Shown here in pieces: positions 1 through 5,156 of a stretch of DNA of 5,156 bases. The notes under the pieces are model-generated. The model ran no database searches, was not told where the DNA came from, and worked only from the letters and a program-made list of their open reading frames with translations. The position numbers and the translations under genes were made by a program. Position 1 is the stretch's first letter, and the number at the start of each line of letters is the position of its first letter. This stretch comes from an uncultured Halomicronema sp. (GTDB taxonomy: Bacteria; Cyanobacteriota; Cyanobacteriia; Phormidesmidales; Phormidesmidaceae), in the NCBI GenBank assembly GCA_937897665.1, contig CALCPB010000042.1, positions 1 to 5,156 on the forward strand, in the 5' to 3' direction.

Positions 1-11
1 TCAGACAAGAC

Positions 12-47
12 AAAAATCGGTTCCCTGAGTCAAGTCTCAAGGAACCG
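12..47 (-). terminator. Rho-independent terminator of the hetZ-patU transcript
   Basis: Arms 18-29 and 36-47 form a 12-bp stem with a 6-base loop. Read on the minus strand the hairpin is followed by an A and five Ts (12-16), the usual layout of an intrinsic terminator. The strand is supported by the one imperfect pair: it is a G-U wobble in minus-strand RNA but a C-A mismatch in plus-strand RNA. It lies about 140 bases beyond the stop of the PatU-type gene, with no other gene between, so it probably ends the leftward transcript. The T-run is only five long, so termination may be partial. Confidence 0.8.
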
Positions 48-163
48 TCATAATCTCAGTATTTGATCTGTTCAGTCGGCACAGAGGGTAAACGCCAGTT
101 TGAGACTCTGCTTTTAACGAGGTTGGGCAATCTCCAATCCCAGGGGTTGAGATACTCTTAGGC

Positions 164-203
164 GTTTCCTAACCTTCGTTCCAGTTTCCTAACCTTCGTT
201 CCA
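164..203. repeat. Perfect 20-bp tandem duplication across the patU stop codon
   Basis: Two identical 20-base units, GTTTCCTAACCTTCGTTCCA, lie head to tail at 164-183 and 184-203. There are exactly two copies; the flanking bases do not extend the match. On the minus strand the unit carries the last four codons (WNEG) and the TAG stop of the PatU-type gene. The distal copy therefore repeats the gene end just outside the reading frame. This looks like a recent slippage or unequal-exchange event. It does not change the protein, because the first stop is used. Confidence 0.95.
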
Positions 204-1223
204 ACTGATCACAAACGTCAGTGGTTGCGCTTCAGCGTCGCCTAAGCGAATTTCCAACGGATACGCTACACCCGCAGCAGGTGTAGGCAGCACCAAGGTG
301 GCCTCCCCCGCCTGAGTTTGAGTCTGCGTCTGACCAAGACTCGGCAAACTCAGTTGACTAACTTGGGGCACCGTGACCACCAGATTGATTTGCTGGGGGG
401 CATCGGCCTGTAGCTGCGCTGACAGCGTCACGGGGCCTGCAGTAGTGAGCCACTCCCGCTGGGCTGAGGGCACCTCAGGCGTCAGCGTCACGGTCAGGGC
501 ATTGAGGATATCCTTGGCAGCGAGCATGGTCAAGGTGACTTGCTGCTGCGGGTTAGCCCCCTCGTATCCCTCAGGGAAAGCGGCTTTCAAAGCTTCTGGA
601 TCGCGCGTAGCAGTACTGCGGACGGTGGCATCCGCCAAGACCAGCCCAGCAATTTGATTCATAGCTTGGGGTTGGTCAGGAAATAGATGCTCGACCGCTT
701 TGACCAGTTGAATACCGGGCTGTAGGGACTCCGCGACGAGTTCTTGGCAACGGCTGAGTAGGCCCGCCAAGATATCTTCGGGCAAAGCCGTGGGCAGCTG
801 CCGCGATCGCAACTGCCGCATCCAGGGTAGGGGGCTGAGGGCAGTCAGTTCGGCGGGATATTCCTGCAGTTGTGATTCCCAAGGAAACAGAGGGGGATTT
901 TGACTGATTTCGATCTCGAGTCGGCGTTTTAGCACCGTTTGAAAATGGTCTTGCACAGCAGGTAACTCTCCAAGTTCAGAAATGGGGGGCATTTCGATGG
1001 ACATGTCGTTGATGAAGGTTGAGGATACGGTCTCGTCAGCCGTCAGGCTGGAAACACCTTCGGCCTCGGGAAGAGGGGGATGCATAGTTTCGGGCGAGAG
1101 TTCTACTTGCGAGGATATTCCGTCTAAATCGTCAACCTTCCCTGATGGCGAGGAATCTGTCCGACTAAAGTGCTCAAGGAGCCCAAGTAGAAAACTCCGA
1201 ATCATATCTGGGTCACTTTTCAT
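189..1223 (-). CDS. patU: PatU-type heterocyst pattern-formation protein (HetZ partner)
   Basis: I assign this 344-residue protein to the PatU family from its place directly after hetZ and from recalled family features. These are a PPLFPWE motif (residues about 110-116) after a helical stretch, a segment rich in Leu and Gln (150-200) containing HLFPDQ and NQIAGLVLA, and a C-terminal half of beta-like hydrophobic strands (about 262-340). An N-terminal helix (1-20) is followed by an acidic, Ser/Thr/Pro-rich, probably disordered linker (21-90). A QTQTQTQ run sits near 298-304. No signal peptide or membrane helix is visible, so it should be cytoplasmic. The ATG at 1223 is preferred: GGAAGGGGG lies 11 bases upstream, while the longer frame needs a TTG at 1253 with no ribosome-binding site. 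In Anabaena PCC 7120, PatU3 mutants make contiguous heterocysts and PatU3 is reported to be cleaved by the HetF protease. The family call is fairly secure; a conserved role here is inference. Confidence 0.72.
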   Translation of the reverse strand: MKSDPDMIRSFLLGLLEHFSRTDSSPSGKVDDLDGISSQVELSPETMHPPLPEAEGVSSLTADETVSSTFINDMSIEMPPISELGELPAVQDHFQTVLKRRLEIEISQNPPLFPWESQLQEYPAELTALSPLPWMRQLRSRQLPTALPEDILAGLLSRCQELVAESLQPGIQLVKAVEHLFPDQPQAMNQIAGLVLADATVRSTATRDPEALKAAFPEGYEGANPQQQVTLTMLAAKDILNALTVTLTPEVPSAQREWLTTAGPVTLSAQLQADAPQQINLVVTVPQVSQLSLPSLGQTQTQTQAGEATLVLPTPAAGVAYPLEIRLGDAEAQPLTFVISWNEG

Positions 1224-1234
1224 CGCACGTAGGC

Positions 1235-1243
1235 CCCCTTCCG
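1235..1243 (-). promoter_or_regulatory. Ribosome-binding site that decides the patU start
   Basis: On the minus strand GGAAGGGGG sits 11 bases upstream of the ATG at 1223. It is the only clear purine-rich Shine-Dalgarno-like stretch before any start in the window. It favours the ATG over the in-frame TTG at 1253, which lies upstream of this motif and has no such sequence of its own. Confidence 0.5.
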
Positions 1244-1306
1244 GACAATTCAAATCAAGAACACAAAGAATACAAATCTCAGAAACACGCCGCCCTCAGA
1301 TAGCCG

Positions 1307-2515
1307 CTACAGATTGCGAATTTCCCAAGCTTGCTCCAGCAGCTTGGTCCACTGCTTTTGCAGCTGAGTTGAGCTGATACCCAACAGCTTCGCAATTTCA
1401 GTGTCATCATTACCCTCTTTTTTGAGATGCAACAGCTTCGTCTGAGTTTCGTTGATGGTCTGGTGCAGCTGATCCCACTGCTGGGGTGCCAAGCCCAAAT
1501 TACGTTCCAAATCAGCTTCCAGCCACTCATGCACAATGTCCCAATGATGAGAGAGGGCAAATCGCACCAAGTGATATTTAAACCGCTGCTGCAAATAGTC
1601 TCTCTGGCGGGGGGTGAGCTTGAGTAAGGATTCAATTTCTACCGTGGGCAGATCCAACAGACGGAGGGTGAAATAGTCAGCACAGTCTTCCTGATTGCGC
1701 TCTTTCAAATAGCTCAACAAAGCCTCAATGACCCGATTGCGCAGCACCTCTTCAGGCAAGCTGTCTTGCTGGGCCACCAATTCTTCCCGTAACCGGCGAA
1801 TAGGCACCGAATCTCTGATGTCCTCAGCATCGCTGCTGCCACCATCGGCCGCCTGCTCAATATCGACGGTCGCTTCTGGCGGCTGCTGTTTGGCAAAGGT
1901 CTGTGCCCGCAAGATCACCAATTGCTGACTGCGACGACCCGGCAGGGGAATCCGGCGCTTGCCATATCGCTCGGTGAACGCCATGTACTCCGCTAGCTCT
2001 AGCAGCGTGCGGGGTTGATAGTCAGGCGGGGTTTCCGTTTCTCGCCGAAAGGCATTAAGCGCCTCCAGGTAAAAATTCTGCAAAAAGTCTTCAATCAGGG
2101 TGAGGCGTGCCTGATAACTGGCTTGGGCATGGGGCAGCGAAATGTATCGGTATACAATCGCACTCAAGGTGCTGTGTAGTTCTACGCGTCCCTTAATTGC
2201 GCCCAGTCGGTAGTACTTAAGACATTGATTAAGGCGATGCATACCCAGGTTTTGCGCCCAAGTTTCCACCTCGCCAGAATCTTGAATGCGCTGACTCTGG
2301 GTACAGATCCGCTGTACCTCTTCACTTAATCGCTCTGCCGTGGCTCGGCTGCTTTTATCAGAAGCTCGAGTGGCTTGCTTAAGCTCTTGGTAAAGTTTGT
2401 CTGAAAGTGCTTCCACGCGTCGGAAGATCAACCCCGATGCAGATGATCCTTCAAACACTAACACAGGAAACTTTATCGAGGGTACTATCTTTGGCCTCTG
2501 TGCGTAGATCCTCAT
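1307..2515 (-). CDS. hetZ: Heterocyst differentiation regulator HetZ
   Basis: HetZ is a DNA-binding regulator that in Anabaena PCC 7120 acts early in heterocyst differentiation with HetR and HetP. Counted from the ATG at 2515 the protein has 402 residues, close to my recollection of the Anabaena protein (about 400). Recognisable conserved blocks are LYQELKQAT (about 41-49), GRVELHSTLSAIVYRYI (109-125), IEDFLQNFYLEALNAFRRE (141-159) and LLELAEYMAFTERY with KRRIPLPGR (171-194). An acidic variable linker follows (218-235). Then come two helix-turn-helix-like segments: VEIESLLKLTPRQRDYLQQRF (292-312) and DDTEIAKLLGISSTQLQKQW (370-389), the second resembling sigma region 4 or LuxR folds. No membrane segment is seen. 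The start is uncertain: the frame extends to an ATG at 2635 that collides with the divergent gene, conservation seems to begin only near residue 35, and GTG codons at 2464 and 2458 are alternatives. The identity is secure; its role in this organism is not. Confidence 0.9.
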   Translation of the reverse strand: MRIYAQRPKIVPSIKFPVLVFEGSSASGLIFRRVEALSDKLYQELKQATRASDKSSRATAERLSEEVQRICTQSQRIQDSGEVETWAQNLGMHRLNQCLKYYRLGAIKGRVELHSTLSAIVYRYISLPHAQASYQARLTLIEDFLQNFYLEALNAFRRETETPPDYQPRTLLELAEYMAFTERYGKRRIPLPGRRSQQLVILRAQTFAKQQPPEATVDIEQAADGGSSDAEDIRDSVPIRRLREELVAQQDSLPEEVLRNRVIEALLSYLKERNQEDCADYFTLRLLDLPTVEIESLLKLTPRQRDYLQQRFKYHLVRFALSHHWDIVHEWLEADLERNLGLAPQQWDQLHQTINETQTKLLHLKKEGNDDTEIAKLLGISSTQLQKQWTKLLEQAWEIRNL

Positions 2516-2633
2516 ATTGCAGCGCCATGACTGTTGCGATCGCGCCGTGCTTTCCCGCCAGCCGTTGGCCGCCGCACCTCCAGTTCCCCACCGTAGATGC
2601 TTGGTTTCGTGAGTCCTTACTATCTCTTTAAAC
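2516..2633. promoter_or_regulatory. Divergent spacer between hetZ and the methyltransferase gene
   Basis: This stretch of about 118 bases must carry the start signals for both divergent transcripts unless promoters lie inside the genes. It has a HIP1 octamer (2536-2543). I see no convincing -35/-10 pair on either strand; GATAGT (minus, 2619-2624) and TACTAT (plus, 2618-2623) are weak -10-like hexamers without suitably spaced -35 partners. Neither gene has a clear Shine-Dalgarno sequence here, which is common in cyanobacteria. The hetZ frame stays open through the whole spacer, but the encoded residues look unlike a natural protein start. Confidence 0.45.
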
Positions 2634-3317
2634 ATGGCCTTAACCCTTAACGAGATCGTGCCTTGGGGACGCTCCTATGAAGAATATCGGCAGATGTTTG
2701 CGCTCACCGCAGTCGAGCTCGGGCAACGGATTTTAGGCTGCGCCGATGGCCCTGCCGCTTTCAACACTGGGTTGACGCAGCGCGGAGGGCAAGTGATTTC
2801 AGTTGATCCGCTCTATGCCTTTACTAAGCCGCAAATTCGCGATCGCATTGCCGCCACCTACGACACGATTTTGCAGCAGTTGCAGCACTCCCAGGCCGAT
2901 TATGTGTGGACAGCGATCGCCTCGGTCGAAGACCTCGGCCGGGTACGCATGGCCGCCATGACGCAGTTTTTAGCCGACTATGAGGCCGGCAAACAGGCAG
3001 GCCGCTACCGCCCTGGCAGTCTGCCCAACTTGCCGTTTGAGGATGATTACTTTGATCTGGCGCTGGTCTCGCATTTTTTGTGGCTTTACAGCGATCACCT
3101 GTCTTGCGAGTTTCATCAACAATCGCTGCGGGAGCTGCTGCGCGTCGCGCGTGAAGTGAGGCTTTTTCCCTTGCTCACCCTCGACTGTCAGCTTTCACCG
3201 CACCTATCCGCAGTGACCGCACAGCTACTCAGTGACGGGTTCATGGTCTCTCGACAGCGCGTTGACTACGAGTTTCAGCGTGGGGGCAACGAAATGCTGG
3301 TCGTTCGGGCGGCTTAG
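2634..3317 (+). CDS. Class I SAM-dependent methyltransferase, substrate unknown
   Basis: This 227-residue protein has a Rossmann-type SAM-binding core. Motif I is the variant ILGCADGPAAF (33-43), in place of the classical GxGxG. VISVDPLY (54-61) follows, with Asp58 placed to bind the ribose of SAM. Motif IV is FDLALVSHFLWLYSDH (140-155), preceded by LPFEDD, and RELLRVAREVRLFPLL (166-181) is the usual next helix and strand. The N-terminus (WGRSYEEYRQMFALT) and C-terminus (YEFQRGGNEMLVV) match a compact, widespread family that I know only as uncharacterised methyltransferases. The length is normal and the protein looks complete, soluble and cytoplasmic. The ATG at 2634 is the natural start because conserved sequence begins almost at once; there is no clear ribosome-binding site. 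The gene is divergent from hetZ and 65 bases upstream of the protease gene on the same strand, so the two may be co-transcribed. The target could be a small molecule, lipid or protein. Confidence 0.93.
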   Translation: MALTLNEIVPWGRSYEEYRQMFALTAVELGQRILGCADGPAAFNTGLTQRGGQVISVDPLYAFTKPQIRDRIAATYDTILQQLQHSQADYVWTAIASVEDLGRVRMAAMTQFLADYEAGKQAGRYRPGSLPNLPFEDDYFDLALVSHFLWLYSDHLSCEFHQQSLRELLRVAREVRLFPLLTLDCQLSPHLSAVTAQLLSDGFMVSRQRVDYEFQRGGNEMLVVRAA

Positions 3318-3382
3318 CGGCCTCCAGCGGCAAACCGCCCGGCCCCCAACTATCCCCAAGGGGAAATAACGGTTACGCTGAA

Positions 3383-4942
3383 ATGCAGCGTTTGCAGACT
3401 TGGTCAACCCCTATGGATTCCAACATCGCCCCTCAGTTGCCGCTCACCCTCCGCCGGGTGACGCTCTTTGTGATCACCTTGGTGGTGGGCATCGTCATGG
3501 GGAGCAGCCTCATTGCCAGCTGGAATGAACCGCAAGTCGCGAGTCGGCTAGAGCTATACCAAACTGATTTGCTACTGCGCACCACCGCTTGGGATGGCGG
3601 GGGCCTATCGGACGAGCAGGCGATGCTAGTGCGACAAAATTTGCTGGGCGATCACCCCCTGCAGGATGCGCAAAAGACCTATGATTCGGTGCTCACCACG
3701 GCCCTCAAAACGATTGAAGACTATACCGCTGGGACAATCACTGCCGCGCCTTCACCCCGATTGCAAGCTGCCCTCACCGAGCAGTCAGAACTCCTCGATC
3801 TGCTCGATCTGCGGCTGGGCATTCTCAATGCCGAACAGGGAGATATCGCTGCGGCCCAAGCCAACTGGGAGGCCGTCAAAGCCCGTCAGGCTAGAGGCGA
3901 TGACCTGTGGCGCACCGCCGACACGCTGAACTTGCTGTGGCAAGGTGACGCCGTGCCCGCTGACAGTGCCGTGCTGTTGCAATCGACGCTGCAGGGCTGG
4001 TTTCGAGATCGCGCCCTGACCGAACTGTACAATCGCACTGCCGCCACCGAAGCCCTAGCCCAACTGGAACAAACTGAAACCACCACCGCGCAGAGTCTCG
4101 TCGTCACCTTGGCGGCGGTGGGGGTCGTGCCTGTACTCGGCACAGTGCTCGGAATTGGGGTGCTGATTTTCGTCGGCATTCAACGTTTACTCAAGGGCGC
4201 CGACTCGCTGCTAGCTCAAAATCGCGATCAAGGCTGGGAAACTCCGTGGTCGGTCGAAACTGTATGGCTGGTCGTGGTCGGCGGCTTTTTGTTTATGGGC
4301 CAGCTGATCGTGCCGCTCCTGATCATGCCCCTGAGAAGTCCCCTAGCGGCCTTTGGTATTCGCGGTCAGGCATTGTTTGCCCTGGCCTATTACCTAATGA
4401 TGTCGGCGGGGGCGATCGCGGTACTGTTTTTCGCCATTCGCAGCTATCGCCCCTTACCGCAGGACTGGTTTCGTATCCGTTTTCAAGGGGGGTGGCTGCT
4501 GTGGGGGTTGAGCGGCTATCTGGCGGCGCTGCCGCTGATGCTGACTGTCTCTTTGCTCAACCAGCAGATCTGGCAGGGACAAGGCGGGAGCAATCCGCTG
4601 CTGCAGACCGTTTTAGAAGCGCAAGACCCCTGGGCATTGGCCATCTTTTTTGCCACCGCCTCCCTCGCCGCCCCCTTGTTTGAAGAGTTTTTGTTCCGTG
4701 GCTTTTTGCTACCGTCGCTGACGCGCTATTTGCCCGTATGGGGGGCCATTCTCGTCAGCAGTCTGGTGTTTGCAATCGCGCACCTCAGTCTTTCAGAAGT
4801 GCTGCCGCTCACTGTACTCGGCATGGTTTTGGGGATTGTCTACACGCGATCGCGCAATCTACTCGCGCCTATGCTGCTGCACAGCGCCTGGAACAGCATC
4901 ACGATGCTGGGGCTATTTTTGCTGGGCAGTAGCGCCAACTAA
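3383..4942 (+). CDS. CPBP-family (CAAX/Rce1-type) intramembrane metalloprotease
   Basis: The C-terminal third is a CPBP (Abi, Rce1-like) membrane protease domain with all three catalytic motifs: EEFLFR (Glu434, Glu435, Arg439), FAIAH (Phe463, His467) and HSAWN (His500, Asn504). Hydrophobic segments lie at about 25-46, 238-266, 293-317, 328-353, 369-393, 415-432, 452-467, 471-487 and 492-515. The first helix (VTLFVITLVVGIVMG) looks like a signal anchor. Residues 47-237 form a hydrophilic, helix-rich domain containing SRLELYQTDLLL (54-65) and a TPR-like stretch, AEQGDIAAAQANW (150-162). This domain sits between the first and second helices, probably on the outer side of the membrane. At 519 residues it is much longer than a bare CPBP domain, as is usual for this cyanobacterial subgroup. 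The ATG at 3383 is taken; an ATG ten codons on (3413, MDSNIAP) is equally possible, and neither has a well-spaced ribosome-binding site. Substrate unknown; family roles include prenyl-protein processing, bacteriocin immunity and membrane-protein turnover. Confidence 0.94.
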   Translation: MQRLQTWSTPMDSNIAPQLPLTLRRVTLFVITLVVGIVMGSSLIASWNEPQVASRLELYQTDLLLRTTAWDGGGLSDEQAMLVRQNLLGDHPLQDAQKTYDSVLTTALKTIEDYTAGTITAAPSPRLQAALTEQSELLDLLDLRLGILNAEQGDIAAAQANWEAVKARQARGDDLWRTADTLNLLWQGDAVPADSAVLLQSTLQGWFRDRALTELYNRTAATEALAQLEQTETTTAQSLVVTLAAVGVVPVLGTVLGIGVLIFVGIQRLLKGADSLLAQNRDQGWETPWSVETVWLVVVGGFLFMGQLIVPLLIMPLRSPLAAFGIRGQALFALAYYLMMSAGAIAVLFFAIRSYRPLPQDWFRIRFQGGWLLWGLSGYLAALPLMLTVSLLNQQIWQGQGGSNPLLQTVLEAQDPWALAIFFATASLAAPLFEEFLFRGFLLPSLTRYLPVWGAILVSSLVFAIAHLSLSEVLPLTVLGMVLGIVYTRSRNLLAPMLLHSAWNSITMLGLFLLGSSAN

Positions 4943-4996
4943 CATCTAGGCATCACCGGAGCGGGTAACTTAAGCTCACCACCGCCAAAATGCCTG

Positions 4997-5156
4997 TCAG
5001 CCCAACAGCCCAACTCCAATGGCTGACATGATGATTCCTTGACGCAAGGTCTGGGGCAAATGAAGAAGTGATTTGTGCATGGCCGAGGGGGCTTTCCCAA
5101 GGGCTTGTGACCAAGAACGGATTGTCCCAGCCGTTGCTTCATCGGCAATATGTTTA
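4997..5156 (-). CDS. C-terminal end of an unrecognised gene, cut by the window edge
   Basis: A minus-strand frame is open from the right edge to a TGA at 4997-4999, giving 52 full codons. It begins KHIADEATAGTIRSWSQALG and ends QGIIMSAIGVGLLG. Its composition is protein-like, unlike the Cys/Pro/Arg-rich product of the overlapping minus frame, so I judge it to be the real one. It would converge on the protease gene with 54 bases between the two stops. Oddly, it ends 13 residues into a hydrophobic helix. A -1 change of frame at the last sense codon would add 15 residues (LTGILAVVSLSYPLR, stop at 4953-4955) and complete a normal membrane span of about 25 residues near the C-terminus. This may be a frameshifted gene, a sequence error or chance. 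I do not recognise the family and do not assign a function. Confidence 0.5.
   Translation of the reverse strand, partial: KHIADEATAGTIRSWSQALGKAPSAMHKSLLHLPQTLRQGIIMSAIGVGLLG

Noticed and set aside
373..657. 94-codon plus-strand frame inside patU
   Set aside because: It is antisense to a well-supported gene, and its Ser/Ala/Val/Cys-rich product looks like a shadow of that coding region.
1221..1253. Longer patU start at a TTG (1253)
   Set aside because: It is a TTG without a ribosome-binding site, whereas the ATG at 1223 has GGAAGGGGG upstream.
1279..1635. 118-codon minus-strand frame overlapping the hetZ 3' end
   Set aside because: It lies in another frame of the conserved HetZ C-terminus, and its Cys/Ser/Trp-rich product lacks any motif.
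2601..2623. TTGGTT ... TACTAT as a promoter for the methyltransferase
   Set aside because: The spacing between the hexamers is only 11 bases, too short for a sigma-70 promoter, and both are poor matches.
2513..2635. Longer hetZ start at the ATG at 2635
   Set aside because: The ATG overlaps the divergent methyltransferase ATG, the first 40 residues (MFKEIVRTHETKHLRW...) look non-natural, and it would leave no spacer for divergent promoters.
3358..3364. AAGGGGA as the ribosome-binding site of the protease gene
   Set aside because: It lies 18 bases from the ATG at 3383, too far for a normal Shine-Dalgarno interaction, and is part of an inverted repeat.
4246..4683. 145-codon plus-strand frame inside the protease gene
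   Set aside because: It is a +1 shadow of the membrane-protease coding sequence, rich in Arg and Ala and without motifs.
4939..5148. 69-codon minus-strand reading frame at the right edge
   Set aside because: Its product is rich in Cys, Pro and Arg with no protein-like pattern, and it overlaps a better minus frame ending at 4997.

Overview
The window looks like chromosomal DNA from a filamentous cyanobacterium. Evidence seen directly: six copies of the cyanobacterial HIP1 octamer GCGATCGC (803, 2536, 2839, 2913, 4412, 4846), fairly GC-rich genes, and a protein I recognise as HetZ, a family of filamentous cyanobacteria. The high GC argues against a typical low-GC Nostoc/Anabaena and would suit a Leptolyngbya-like lineage; this is inference, and the window cannot show whether the organism makes heterocysts.

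Layout. Positions 1-188 are non-coding and hold a good intrinsic terminator (12-47) for leftward transcription, plus a perfect 20-bp tandem duplication (164-203) across the stop codon of the first gene. A leftward pair follows: hetZ (1307-2515) and, 83 bases downstream of it, a PatU-type gene (189-1223). A spacer of about 120 bases separates hetZ from a divergent rightward pair: a class I SAM-dependent methyltransferase (2634-3317) and, after 65 bases, a CPBP (CAAX/Rce1-type) intramembrane protease with a large N-terminal domain (3383-4942). At the right edge the C-terminal end of another leftward gene enters (4997-5156), convergent with the protease gene. It appears to stop in the middle of a membrane helix that continues in another frame.

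How the genes may work together. In Anabaena PCC 7120, HetZ is a DNA-binding regulator of early heterocyst differentiation, and PatU3, encoded next to it, affects pattern, opposes HetZ and links to cell division. Here the PatU-type gene is one continuous reading frame rather than separate patU5 and patU3. Shared orientation, close spacing and one terminator at the end suggest a hetZ-patU transcript. The methyltransferase and protease belong to known families with unknown substrates, and only their position connects them to hetZ.

No RNA genes, CRISPR arrays or insertion sequences were seen. The main points for a second look are the interrupted right-edge gene, the tandem duplication at the patU stop, and a 25-codon reading frame overlapping the uncertain start of hetZ.
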